Virus record (IMG/VR): IMGVR_UViG_3300031857_000391
Coordinates: 1 to 44,664 of that record
DNA: 44,664 bases
Strand: one strand, 5' to 3'
DNA from: a virus
Notes under the pieces: model-generated
Told to the model about the DNA's origin: nothing
Database searches by the model: none
What the model saw: only the letters and a program-made list of their open reading frames with translations
Program-made: the position numbers and the translations under genes
Shown here: piece after piece, positions 8,628 to 15,128 of the stretch
How positions within the stretch are numbered: position 1 is the first letter of the stretch
Layout of the letters: each line of letters begins with the position of its first letter

Positions 8628-8656
8628 TTGACATAATTGATGGCATGTGATAGCAC
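8628..8656 (+). promoter_or_regulatory. Sigma70-type promoter between two operators
   Basis: A consensus -35 TTGACA (8628-8633), a 17-nt spacer, and an extended -10 (TG at 8648-8649, then TAGCAC 8651-8656). The predicted start near 8663 lies inside operator copy 2 (8658-8677), and copy 1 lies upstream. A protein bound there would block initiation. No gene follows for 500 bp, so the transcript would begin with a long untranslated part. Confidence 0.65.
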
Positions 8657-8657
8657 G

Positions 8658-8677
8658 GAGTTAAACGCGTTTAACTC
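8658..8677. promoter_or_regulatory. Palindromic operator, copy 2
   Basis: The same perfect 20-bp palindrome as copy 1, 64 bp further right centre to centre (about six helical turns). It covers the expected transcription start of the promoter at 8628-8656. Confidence 0.85.
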
Positions 8678-9042
8678 GCCGACACCCGGTCCACACGAGT
8701 CCGCGAGGGCTGGCAGGGGCACGCGAGAGCAGGCCGGGGCGTGTTCTTGTTCCTGTTCGTTCTACCCCTTTTAATATATCTACTAAAGATAGATAGATAC
8801 CCTAGTGTAGGAACTAGTCAACCACGAAGGTAGGGTCCTCTACCCCACGCATTCTCCTGAGCGGGAACTCGGGAACACAACTCCTCCACCCCTTCGCAAA
8901 TCCTTGTCGCACAACAACTTTTTCCGTTCCAGCACCCTAACTATACGTCCAAAAAACGATGTAAGTTCCATACGTCCCAATCACGCCTCAGAGTAAAGCT
9001 CATATTAGGGTTTGTGTAATTATTTACAGCCAACATTTAGCC

Positions 9043-9060
9043 GTTTGTAAGGTTTGTAAG
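9043..9060 (+). repeat. Tandem 9-mer GTTTGTAAG x2
   Basis: Two exact head-to-tail copies of GTTTGTAAG, followed by AAAAAG, in non-coding DNA about 50 bp upstream of the promoter for the HNH-like gene. It could be an activator site or part of the origin; nothing further can be said. Confidence 0.6.
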
Positions 9061-9106
9061 AAAAAGTCTGTACGTTCCATACGACAGCCCGTCCGCCAGT
9101 CGGGGC

Positions 9107-9135
9107 TTGACACCCCCAAAACCGGTAAGTACGAT
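9107..9135 (+). promoter_or_regulatory. Sigma70-type promoter for the HNH-like gene
   Basis: TTGACA (9107-9112), a 17-nt spacer and TACGAT (9130-9135), 49 bp before the start codon of the 392-aa gene. The -35 is perfect and the -10 matches four of six positions. No palindromic operator overlaps it, although copy 2 lies 430 bp upstream. Confidence 0.75.
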
Positions 9136-9183
9136 ACGCTCCCAGCGTGCTGTTCCGGCACGCTCTTGTAAGGAACTAACACC

Positions 9184-10362
9184 ATGCGCTACCCCGACGT
9201 CAACACCCTCGTCCAGCATGTCATGCTGCAACTCAGCCCCAACGGCAAGCCCCGTGCCGTCTTCCGCCACAACGAACGCAACCTCTCCACCTGCTGGGGC
9301 AAGGAAGTGCCCTACTGCATGGCCGATTTCCTCCGCACGGGCAAAGCCCCCGTGCTCGTCTTCGACAACTACATCGCACCCCTCTCGATCTACGTCGATG
9401 CCCTGGAGGCCACACAAGAGCAACCCATCGACACGCCACATCAGTACATCGGCTACACCCCAGGGCCGCACGAGAAAGTCTGGACCCTGCTGGACAAAGA
9501 CATGGCATCAACCATAGCGTCACAAGACACTCTGAAGATGTTGCAGCGTCACGCAACCACGAAGACCTACGAGCGGGTCAAGCAGGAGATGCCCGATGAG
9601 CGCCTGGAGCATGTGCTCACCGAAGTTGCCAACAGGATGGGCCGCACCCGTGCGCTGGTGCGCAAGATCTTGGTCGAGGCCCAGGTCGAGCTGCCCGTGG
9701 AGCAGAAGCCCGAGAAGCCGAAGGCTGTCGTGAAGCCGCACAAGTTCAGCACCGCTCTCGCGTTCAAGGGGCACTTCTCCATACTCACTGCCATCGCGCA
9801 GCAGTGTCGGGTCAGCGTGATCCAGCGCAGACGCAAAAACGCAGGAGAGCCCGAGCCCTGCTCGTTCTCGTTGGCTGACCTGCATGACCCCACGGCGTTG
9901 GGCGGGTTTCCCATCCGCTGCCCGGTGCTGGGCGTGGAGTTGAACTGGGAGGAGAGCATGTCTTGGTACGCGCCCCGCGTGGGGCGGTACGACCCGAACG
10001 GGTTCTGCGTGGGGGGCAACATCGTCATCATGAGCAAGCTGGGCAAGCGCATCACCGAGGGCTTGTCGGTGCGTAACTTGGAAGGGCTGCTGAAGCAGCA
10101 TCCCTACGCTGGCACAGCGTTCAAGGAATGGGCTTCCAAACACCCGGTCCCCTCGGACCCAGCCACGCGCCTGCTGCTCAACCTCCCGTACCACCCCCTG
10201 CCACCCCTGCCGACCATCGAGGAACAGCGTGAAGCACAACAAGCAGGATTCGACCGGTATCACAATCAGGTAGGAATGACCGACACCGCACCAACCCCTG
10301 CCAAACCGATTAAACAACTGTCAGTGCATGACATATTGGGCGGTAATTGGGATGAGGATTGA
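9184..10362 (+). CDS. Phage protein with degenerate HNH-like C-terminal domain, 392 aa
   Basis: AAGGA lies nine bases before ATG 9184. Residues about 240-300 resemble the HNH/VSR-type endonuclease fold of phage proteins: CPVLGVELNW (zinc or core segment), then VGRYDPNGFCVGGNIVIMS, where active relatives usually read LDRIDP..GY..GN..V.S. The expected Asp and Ile of LDRID are replaced (VGRYD), and only one clear metal-type Cys pair partner is visible, so catalysis is doubtful. The N-terminal 110 residues are unrecognised; the middle (120-185) is helical and charged, perhaps DNA-binding. The gene has its own promoter and sits between operator copies 2 and 3. Confidence 0.8.
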   Translation: MRYPDVNTLVQHVMLQLSPNGKPRAVFRHNERNLSTCWGKEVPYCMADFLRTGKAPVLVFDNYIAPLSIYVDALEATQEQPIDTPHQYIGYTPGPHEKVWTLLDKDMASTIASQDTLKMLQRHATTKTYERVKQEMPDERLEHVLTEVANRMGRTRALVRKILVEAQVELPVEQKPEKPKAVVKPHKFSTALAFKGHFSILTAIAQQCRVSVIQRRRKNAGEPEPCSFSLADLHDPTALGGFPIRCPVLGVELNWEESMSWYAPRVGRYDPNGFCVGGNIVIMSKLGKRITEGLSVRNLEGLLKQHPYAGTAFKEWASKHPVPSDPATRLLLNLPYHPLPPLPTIEEQREAQQAGFDRYHNQVGMTDTAPTPAKPIKQLSVHDILGGNWDED

Positions 10363-10398
10363 ACACGCTAAACAACACCACTATTCAAGAACAATCAC

Positions 10399-10427
10399 TT
10401 GACATAAAGGTCCACTTGTCCTATAAT
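10399..10427 (+). promoter_or_regulatory. Perfect consensus sigma70 promoter
   Basis: TTGACA (10399-10404), a 17-nt spacer and TATAAT (10422-10427): both hexamers are perfect and the spacing is optimal. Transcription should start near 10434. It drives the structured leader and the early gene cluster from 10916 on. Operator copy 3 lies about 24-43 bases downstream of the start, so a bound protein would act as a roadblock. Confidence 0.93.
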
Positions 10428-10457
10428 AAAGACAGTCGAGATTCGTCTACGACAAAC

Positions 10458-10477
10458 GAGTTAAACACGTTTAACTC
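10458..10477. promoter_or_regulatory. Palindromic operator, copy 3 (one central mismatch)
   Basis: GAGTTAAACACGTTTAACTC, which differs from copies 1 and 2 by a single central base (A for G). It lies 30 bp downstream of the -10 box of the perfect promoter at 10399-10427, within the transcribed leader. Confidence 0.82.
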
Positions 10478-10503
10478 CTCGCTGCCAGCACTGCTGTCAG
10501 CTT

Positions 10504-10515
10504 CGCTCTTTAACA
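10504..10515 (+). promoter_or_regulatory. boxA-like antitermination element
   Basis: CGCTCTTTAACA matches 11 of 12 bases of the boxA of bacterial rRNA leaders (TGCTCTTTAACA), which binds NusB/S10 in antitermination. It lies about 70 nt after the predicted start and 8 nt before the first hairpin, the order boxA then stem seen in antitermination leaders. Function is inferred. Confidence 0.6.
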
Positions 10516-10915
10516 GTTTGTAACTGGCGTCGGCACCGGGAGGTGCTGTGGGCCAGCGTTCGGCAGGATCGCAACCTGCCTGACAAAGATATCGGACCAG
10601 CGCAAAACGCACACAAACTTACGGTTCGCAGGTGGAAGGCAGTTACGACTACGGTTGACTCTGCTCGGTAGCACTGCGTGGGTGAGACAGATGCGTGCCC
10701 GCGTTCGATTCCTCGATGTGCTTGGGGGTAAGAATCCCTCGGCGCATAGGCCGCGAAGGAAAGACTTCGCGCAACAAGTAAACGTAAACACCGCACGGGG
10801 GTGGAAACCACTCGCCCCCTGCTTAAAGGGCATCACGCAACACAACCGCAACGTGCCTTTTAAGCAGCATGTGCTGCGCATACGGGAGCATCGCTCCCAA
10901 ACACCGGAGAGTGCA

Positions 10916-11179
10916 ATGATCAAAACCGAAGAGTTCCTCCTGCCCGTTCACTGGGCTAGCTACCTCATCAACGGTGACGCCACCGGGTACGAAGACCACG
11001 AGTTCGACGAGATCGAAGAGTGGTGCACATGCAACGCTCCTGGCCCGTGCCTCGATGTGGGCGAAGCGAGTTTCTGCTGGCGTGGCGACGACTCAACGCT
11101 CGGTGCAGACCGTGCAGTGTTCACCTTTCAGGTGATCGAGGAGTTGGTATCGGACGGGGAGGTGGTGTCATGGGAGTAA
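10916..11179 (+). CDS. Small acidic early protein (DUF6926-like), 87 aa
   Basis: First gene after the structured leader. ATG 10916 has GGAGAG six bases upstream; the frame is open further left, but that would put the start inside the hairpins. The acidic protein begins with the pattern (K)TEEFLLPVHWASYLINGDATG, which I associate with DUF6926-type small phage and plasmid proteins, and contains two Cys-x-Cys/Cys pairs near 40-47. Function unknown. Its end overlaps the next gene by ten bases. Confidence 0.78.
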   Translation: MIKTEEFLLPVHWASYLINGDATGYEDHEFDEIEEWCTCNAPGPCLDVGEASFCWRGDDSTLGADRAVFTFQVIEELVSDGEVVSWE

Positions 11180-11352
11180 CACGACAAACCACCAACAAGC
11201 TCCTTGAGATGGTGGAAGAAGGCCTGCTAGACAAAGACACACTCATCATGGCATGCCTCAAATATATGAGTGAGGACGAGGTGGCTGACATGGCTCACCA
11301 CAACGAACTGCTGAACGACGAGGAGAACGAAGATGAAGACGACGAGGAGTAA
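11170..11352 (+). CDS. Small acidic early protein, 60 aa
   Basis: Start ATG 11170 lies within the end of the preceding gene and has GGGGAGG about 12 bases upstream. The protein is helical (KLLEMVEEGLLDKDTLIMACLKYMSEDEVADMA) with a strongly acidic C-terminus (residues 47-60, almost only Asp/Glu/Asn). This helical pattern is common in small phage and plasmid proteins of unknown role. It overlaps the zinc-ribbon gene by 20 bases, so the acidic tail is encoded in the overlap. Confidence 0.75.
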   Translation: MGVTRQTTNKLLEMVEEGLLDKDTLIMACLKYMSEDEVADMAHHNELLNDEENEDEDDEE

Positions 11353-11554
11353 CCCCTGCCCGCAGTGCGGCGATGCGGTGCCTCAAGCACGGATCGACCT
11401 GGGCCGCAGGCTCTGCCTGCCATGCGGTGAAGAGCACGCTCGGGTCGAGCGCCGCTCGTGGACCGTAGCGCCCATGCACAAGAGCAACTACATGCTGCTC
11501 GTGGACCGAGCGGACCTGCTCGGGATCAACAACAAGGGTGGACTCCACCGTTAA
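11333..11554 (+). CDS. Small zinc-ribbon protein (DksA/TraR-like Cys pattern), 73 aa
   Basis: Two Cys pairs, CPQCG (residues 9-13) and CLPCG (28-32), with basic residues between, form a four-cysteine zinc ribbon like that of DksA/TraR-family proteins. The N-terminal coiled coil of DksA is missing, so binding in the RNA polymerase channel is not expected. The C-terminal APMHKSNYMLLVDRADLLG segment recurs in small phage proteins. GAGGAG lies eight bases before ATG 11333. Function unknown; nucleic-acid or polymerase binding is possible. Confidence 0.78.
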   Translation: MKTTRSNPCPQCGDAVPQARIDLGRRLCLPCGEEHARVERRSWTVAPMHKSNYMLLVDRADLLGINNKGGLHR

Positions 11555-11586
11555 TACTTAACACAACCGCTTCAAGAAAGGCCATC

Positions 11587-11817
11587 ATGAAAGTCAACAT
11601 CGAAGTCACCGACACGTTCGGTCACGAACCGAACTACTCGTGGGTAAAGCGTGTCACGATTGAAGCCCCGGAGGGGATATCGAACTACAGCGTAGTACGG
11701 CGAGCGAAAGCCGCCGTAGGCTGGAATGGGAAGAGATGTACTACCGTTAACTACGGTGACATGATAGAATTAAGACCTTACGGTGAATGCACAGTGTGCT
11801 TTATCACGTTCGGTTAA
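11587..11817 (+). CDS. Small conserved phage protein, 76 aa
   Basis: A beta-rich 76-residue protein (MKVNIEVTDTFGHEPNYSWV at the start) of a type I have seen in other phages, with no assigned function. AAAGG lies seven bases before ATG 11587; an upstream in-frame extension would overlap the zinc-ribbon gene out of phase and is rejected. Its stop codon TAA (11815-11817) is inside operator copy 4, so the operator cannot move without altering the gene end. Confidence 0.75.
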   Translation: MKVNIEVTDTFGHEPNYSWVKRVTIEAPEGISNYSVVRRAKAAVGWNGKRCTTVNYGDMIELRPYGECTVCFITFG

Positions 11818-11828
11818 ACGCGTTTAAC
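11813..11828. promoter_or_regulatory. Palindromic operator, copy 4
   Basis: A perfect 16-bp palindrome, GTTAAACGCGTTTAAC (the core of copies 1-2 without the GA/TC flanks). It overlaps the stop of the 76-aa gene and ends 11 bp before the ATG of the DUF3150-like gene, placing it over that gene's ribosome-binding region. No clear promoter was found beside it. Confidence 0.82.
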
Positions 11829-11839
11829 AGGAGAAGGAA

Positions 11840-12772
11840 ATGATCTCAATTGCATCCGCTGCCATGCTCGGCAGCATCAACATCAGCGTGTGGGAAGCAC
11901 GTAAGCAGGACCGCAAGACTGCGGAGGAGGTGACCCAATCCAAGGGCGCACGCAGCAAGCGTGCCGCTACGGTACACAAGCACCTCTTCTCGGAGTGCCC
12001 CGCCCTTGAAGCCATCAAGTCTCTGCGCGGTGAGGTCCGCAACTGGTTCAACACCCAGACCCTGCCGTGGGACGACAACGGCAGACGCCTGATAACGACG
12101 GCGCAGTACCTCAACGTGATGGGTCAGGCAGCACGGTATCAGCAGCGGTTCGAAGACCTGACACGGGTCTTCGTCAACACGTACGCCACCGAGATCAGCA
12201 AGCAGGCTTTCGAGATGGGTGCACTGTTCGACCGTGCCGAGTACCCGCCCGAGTCCGAGGTTGCGGCTAAGTTCCGGTTCAGTTTCACCGTCGAGCCGGT
12301 GCCTGAGTCAGGTGACTTCCGCGTAGATGTGGGCATCGCTGCCGCTGCTGATCTGAAGGATCAGTATGAGAAGGCCGTGCAACTTCGCATCGCCTTCGCC
12401 GTCGATGACGCATGGCGCAGGGTGAAAGACCAAGTTGAATGGATCAAGGAAAGGATGGAGGCTGTCCTTTCGCACGACCCGGATGCAGTGGAGCAGGTGC
12501 CCACCACCGATGACACAGGCGCAGTCGTGTCCGTCGAGATCAAGAAGAAGCGCAGACCGAAGCTGTACGACAGCATGCTGGAGCAGGGGTTGGAGTTGAC
12601 CGCTCTGTTGCGTGACCTCAACGTCACGAACGACCCTCGCCTGGAAGCTGCACGCGTGGCACTGGAGACGGCACTGAGCCGCGTTGACATCGACTCTCTC
12701 AAGGAGTCCCCCGAGTTGCAGCAGGCCACACGGACAGCGATGGAGAACATCCTGTCGGAATTTGCTCTTTGA
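11840..12772 (+). CDS. DUF3150-like protein, first gene of MoxR/VWA trio, 310 aa
   Basis: A soluble, helical, charged protein with no catalytic motif, signal or membrane segment. Length, composition and position directly before a MoxR-type ATPase and a metallopeptidase-VWA protein fit the DUF3150 family as I know it from phages and plasmids. A charged coiled segment (about 185-225) contains EWIKERMEAVLSHDP. It begins at ATG 11840 with AGGAGAAGG upstream and operator copy 4 just before. It may be an adaptor or substrate-recognition partner of the ATPase, which is inference. An in-frame start at a later Met (residue 9) is possible. Confidence 0.75.
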   Translation: MISIASAAMLGSINISVWEARKQDRKTAEEVTQSKGARSKRAATVHKHLFSECPALEAIKSLRGEVRNWFNTQTLPWDDNGRRLITTAQYLNVMGQAARYQQRFEDLTRVFVNTYATEISKQAFEMGALFDRAEYPPESEVAAKFRFSFTVEPVPESGDFRVDVGIAAAADLKDQYEKAVQLRIAFAVDDAWRRVKDQVEWIKERMEAVLSHDPDAVEQVPTTDDTGAVVSVEIKKKRRPKLYDSMLEQGLELTALLRDLNVTNDPRLEAARVALETALSRVDIDSLKESPELQQATRTAMENILSEFAL

Positions 12773-12783
12773 CTTTTTAACCC

Positions 12784-12797
12784 GCCCCTTCGGGGGC
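12784..12797 (+). other. UUCG-tetraloop hairpin between cassette genes
   Basis: GCCCC-TTCG-GGGGC, a 5-bp G/C stem closed by the very stable C(UUCG)G tetraloop, in the 41-nt gap between the DUF3150-like and MoxR genes. There is no T-run after it (five T precede it), so it is not a good terminator for this strand. It may set mRNA stability or the ratio of the two proteins. Confidence 0.6.
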
Positions 12798-12813
12798 TCA
12801 TCAGGAGAAGCAA

Positions 12814-13866
12814 ATGAAACTCAACATCAACCAGTGCGCCAACCTCGTTGGCAGCATCGCTCAGCACACGACCGTTCTGATCGAGGGTCCGTCTGGCACG
12901 GGTAAGTCCAGCATCCTGCACCTCCTCGCGGAGAAGTTCCCGAACCATAGGCCTGTGTACATCGACTGCACGCAGATCGATGTGGGTGACATTCAGATCC
13001 CTGCCGTGGACCATGCCACGAAGACCAGCACGTTCTACCCCAACGAGGTGTTCGGTGTGCACGACGACAAGCCTGTCATCCTGTGCCTGGATGAGTTCGG
13101 TAAGGCCCCGCGCCCTGTGCAGAATGCACTCCTGCCTGTGCTGCTTGACCGGCGTGTGGGTCACCGCCCCTTGCCCGAGGGCAGCATCGTCTTCGGCACC
13201 ACGAACCTTGCCAGCGAGGGCGTGGGTGACACGATGCAGATGCATGTGCGTAACCGTATGTCCGTCGTGACGATGCGCAAGCCGACCGCCCCCGAGTGGG
13301 TCGAGTGGGGCGTAGCCAATGGCGTGCATCACGCAGTGCTGGCGTGGGTTACCGACACGCCGCAGGTGCTGGCCGAGGAGGACACGGTATCGAGCCCCGA
13401 CCAGAACCCGTACATCTTCCACAGGCAGGAGCAGCGCAAGGCGTTCGTGACGCCGCGTTCCCTCGCAGCCGCAGGTCGGATGCTCAACTGCCGTGATGCA
13501 GTGGGTGATGACGATGCGATGCGATGTGCGTTGGCTGGTTCGCTGGGTGCTCGTGCTGCGCTGGACCTGATGGCGTATGTGGAATTGGCCGATGGCCTGC
13601 CGACCTGGGCTTCGATCATCAACGCACCGGAGCAAGCCAAGCTGCCGACCACACCGACCACGAACATGATGACCGTGCACCGTGCAGTGCACCGCGTCGA
13701 GAAGGACACGCTCGACAACGTGTTGAAGTACATGGCCCGCCTGCCGAAGGAGTTGCAGGCAGTGTTCGCTACCAACCTGTTGCGTCAGAAGCACAAGTCA
13801 ACGTGGTCTGCACTCAACCGGGAGTTCACCAACTGGTGCATTACCAATAGCTGGATTTTGCGTTAA
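12814..13866 (+). CDS. MoxR-family AAA+ ATPase, 350 aa
   Basis: MoxR ATPases are AAA+ machines that, with a VWA-domain partner, remodel or mature protein complexes (known pairs: RavA-ViaA, NorQ-NorD, CbbQ-CbbO). Here Walker A is GPSGTGKSS (25-33), Walker B VILCLDE (88-94) and sensor 1 TTN (129-131), with arginines at 146 and 148 (RNRM) in the arginine-finger region. The C-terminal half (160-350) is a helical lid. CATCAGGAGA lies before ATG 12814. The metallopeptidase-VWA partner follows nine bases later. A long antisense frame over this gene is a codon-bias shadow. Confidence 0.88.
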   Translation: MKLNINQCANLVGSIAQHTTVLIEGPSGTGKSSILHLLAEKFPNHRPVYIDCTQIDVGDIQIPAVDHATKTSTFYPNEVFGVHDDKPVILCLDEFGKAPRPVQNALLPVLLDRRVGHRPLPEGSIVFGTTNLASEGVGDTMQMHVRNRMSVVTMRKPTAPEWVEWGVANGVHHAVLAWVTDTPQVLAEEDTVSSPDQNPYIFHRQEQRKAFVTPRSLAAAGRMLNCRDAVGDDDAMRCALAGSLGARAALDLMAYVELADGLPTWASIINAPEQAKLPTTPTTNMMTVHRAVHRVEKDTLDNVLKYMARLPKELQAVFATNLLRQKHKSTWSALNREFTNWCITNSWILR

Positions 13867-13875
13867 GGAGTTGTG

Positions 13876-15096
13876 ATGCTTAAAGCCGAAGACAAGATCA
13901 CCAAGGCACGCACTGCCATCATGCGTGACCCGCGTTTCGTAGCCATGTCCGGTGTGCTGATGGTAGGTAGCTGGGAAGTGCGCGATGACTGCCCGACCGC
14001 TGCAACCAACGGCAAGGATGTGATCTACGGGCGTGCGTTCGTTGACCAGTGCGACGACAAGTTGCTACGCTTCGTGGTTCTCCACGAATACTTCCATGTC
14101 ATGCTGATGCACATGACTGTGTGGCAATCGATGTTTGAGGAGGACGCGCAGACCGCCAACTTCGCAGCCGACGCAGTGATCAACCTCATGCTGCATGACC
14201 TCGACCCACGGGGTGACTTCCTCACCGTGTGGGAGCACGCTGTGCTGGATACCCAGTACCGTGGCATGGACACGGGCGAGATCTACCGGGCTCTGAAGAA
14301 GCAAGGCACCGGGCAGGGTGGTGGCAAGGGGCAGGGCGGCAGCCCCCGTTCAGCCAGCGGTGGCAAGGCCAAGGACTTCGACAAGCACGAGCCTGCCAAG
14401 CCGGGAGACGGTGACGCCAAGGGCGATGGTATGAAGCCGTTGACCCCCGACGAGGCCAAGGAGGTGCAGAAGACTGTGGACACAGCCCTGCGTCAAGGTG
14501 CGCTCATCGCAGGCAAGGTCGGTGGCAGCGTGGACCGCACGTTCGGTGACCTGCTTCAGCCGCAGGTCAACTGGGAGGATCAACTGCGTGAGTGGCTGCG
14601 TACCACTGCCGTGGGTAACGACCTGTCTACGTGGCGCAAACCGGCGAGGCGGTGGCTGGCGCAGGATTCCTACATGCCAAGCCGCTACACCGAGGCAGTC
14701 AAGCGCATCACCATCGGCGTGGATACGTCGGGCTCCATCGGGCATGACCAGTTGCGCCGTGCGCTGACCGAGATCATGTCAGCCTGCGAGTCTGTCCACC
14801 CCGAGATGGTCGATGTGATCTATTGGGACGCAGCCGTGGCAGGGCATGAGGTGTACGAGGGTGACGCTGTGCAGACGCTGCCGCAGACGACGAGACCTCG
14901 GGGTGGTGGGGGGACTGACCCCCGCTGCATGGCCCGCTACCTTGAAGAGCAGGGGATTGAGCCGGACTGCATCATCCAGTTTACGGATGGTTACGTCGGC
15001 AGTTGGGGGGATTGGAAAGCGCCTGTGCTGTGGGCTATCAGCACCAAGGGGATACAAGCCCCCACTGGTGTGTCGTTGTTTGTGCCCGCCGCTTGA
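13876..15096 (+). CDS. Zinc metallopeptidase-like + VWA-domain protein (DUF2201 type), 406 aa
   Basis: The N-terminal part (1-140) has the zincin motif HEYFH (70-74) and a helix AADAVINLML that usually supplies further ligands in the putative metallopeptidase domain. A Gly/Lys/Ser linker (about 143-190) follows, then a helical stretch and a C-terminal von Willebrand A fold with an intact MIDAS: DTSGS (283-287), GGGGTD (343-348) and FTDG (369-372). It should bind a divalent metal and interact with the MoxR ATPase encoded upstream. ATG 13876 has AAGGAG five bases before it; a GTG one codon earlier is less well spaced. Substrate unknown. Confidence 0.85.
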   Translation: MLKAEDKITKARTAIMRDPRFVAMSGVLMVGSWEVRDDCPTAATNGKDVIYGRAFVDQCDDKLLRFVVLHEYFHVMLMHMTVWQSMFEEDAQTANFAADAVINLMLHDLDPRGDFLTVWEHAVLDTQYRGMDTGEIYRALKKQGTGQGGGKGQGGSPRSASGGKAKDFDKHEPAKPGDGDAKGDGMKPLTPDEAKEVQKTVDTALRQGALIAGKVGGSVDRTFGDLLQPQVNWEDQLREWLRTTAVGNDLSTWRKPARRWLAQDSYMPSRYTEAVKRITIGVDTSGSIGHDQLRRALTEIMSACESVHPEMVDVIYWDAAVAGHEVYEGDAVQTLPQTTRPRGGGGTDPRCMARYLEEQGIEPDCIIQFTDGYVGSWGDWKAPVLWAISTKGIQAPTGVSLFVPAA

Positions 15097-15110
15097 GCGG
15101 ACCGGGTGTC

Positions 15111-15126
15111 GCCCGCTTCGGCGGGC
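15111..15126 (+). other. UUCG-tetraloop hairpin after the VWA gene
   Basis: GCCCGC-TTCG-GCGGGC, a perfect 6-bp stem with the C(UUCG)G tetraloop, 14 bp after the stop of the VWA gene and 2 bp before operator copy 5. It lacks a T-run. It may protect the 3' end of the cassette mRNA or act as a weak terminator. Confidence 0.6.
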
Positions 15127-15128
15127 AA

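Larger units (their letters stand above)
8488..8727 (+). repeat. Four GCACGCGAG iteron-like direct repeats
   Basis: The 9-mer GCACGCGAG occurs at 8488-8496, 8507-8515, 8546-8554 and 8719-8727, all in the same orientation and all non-coding. Two copies are part of a longer 14-bp repeat, CGCCTGCACGCGAG (8502-8515 and 8541-8554). The spacing is irregular. An initiator-binding role is possible but unproven. Confidence 0.65.
8462..9183. other. Large non-coding region: candidate replication origin and control region
   Basis: The longest stretch without a gene (about 720 bp). It holds four GCACGCGAG repeats (8488-8727), two copies of the 20-bp palindrome around a promoter, and an A/T-rich segment (about 8766-8805) containing GATAGATAGATA. 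It also holds a tandem 9-mer (9043-9060), two GTTCCATACG copies (8965-8974 and 9073-9082) and a promoter for the next gene. Iterons next to an A/T-rich stretch fit an origin of replication; this is inference from layout. No coding potential is visible on either strand. Confidence 0.45.
10435..10915 (+). ncRNA. Long structured 5' leader RNA with boxA-like element
   Basis: About 480 nt between a consensus promoter and the first start codon, with no plausible gene but many hairpins. A nested stem lies at 10524-10556 (inner CGGCACC / GGTGCTG, loop GGGA; outer CTGGC / GCCAG). Further stems are GGCAGG / CCTGCC (10562-10580), CGCGAAG / CTTCGCG (10752-10771), GTGG / CCAC with flanking G/C runs (10797-10818), a 12-bp stem 10821-10832 / 10854-10865 and GGGAGC / GCTCCC (10884-10898). 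None has a terminator T-run. With the boxA at 10504-10515 it looks like an antitermination or processing leader; a free non-coding RNA or riboregulator is the alternative. Confidence 0.55.

Noticed and set aside
10640-10725. A tRNA-like stretch with a D-loop-like GCTCGGTAGC and a T-loop-like GTTCGATTCC
   Set aside because: The T-stem does not pair (only 2 of 5 Watson-Crick pairs), no acceptor stem or anticodon arm can be formed, and there is no CCA. At most it is a tRNA remnant inside the structured leader.
12361-13794. A long antisense open frame (477 codons) opposite the MoxR gene
   Set aside because: It has no homologous motifs, is His/Arg/Val-rich and is fully explained by the codon bias of the MoxR gene and the end of the DUF3150 gene on the other strand.
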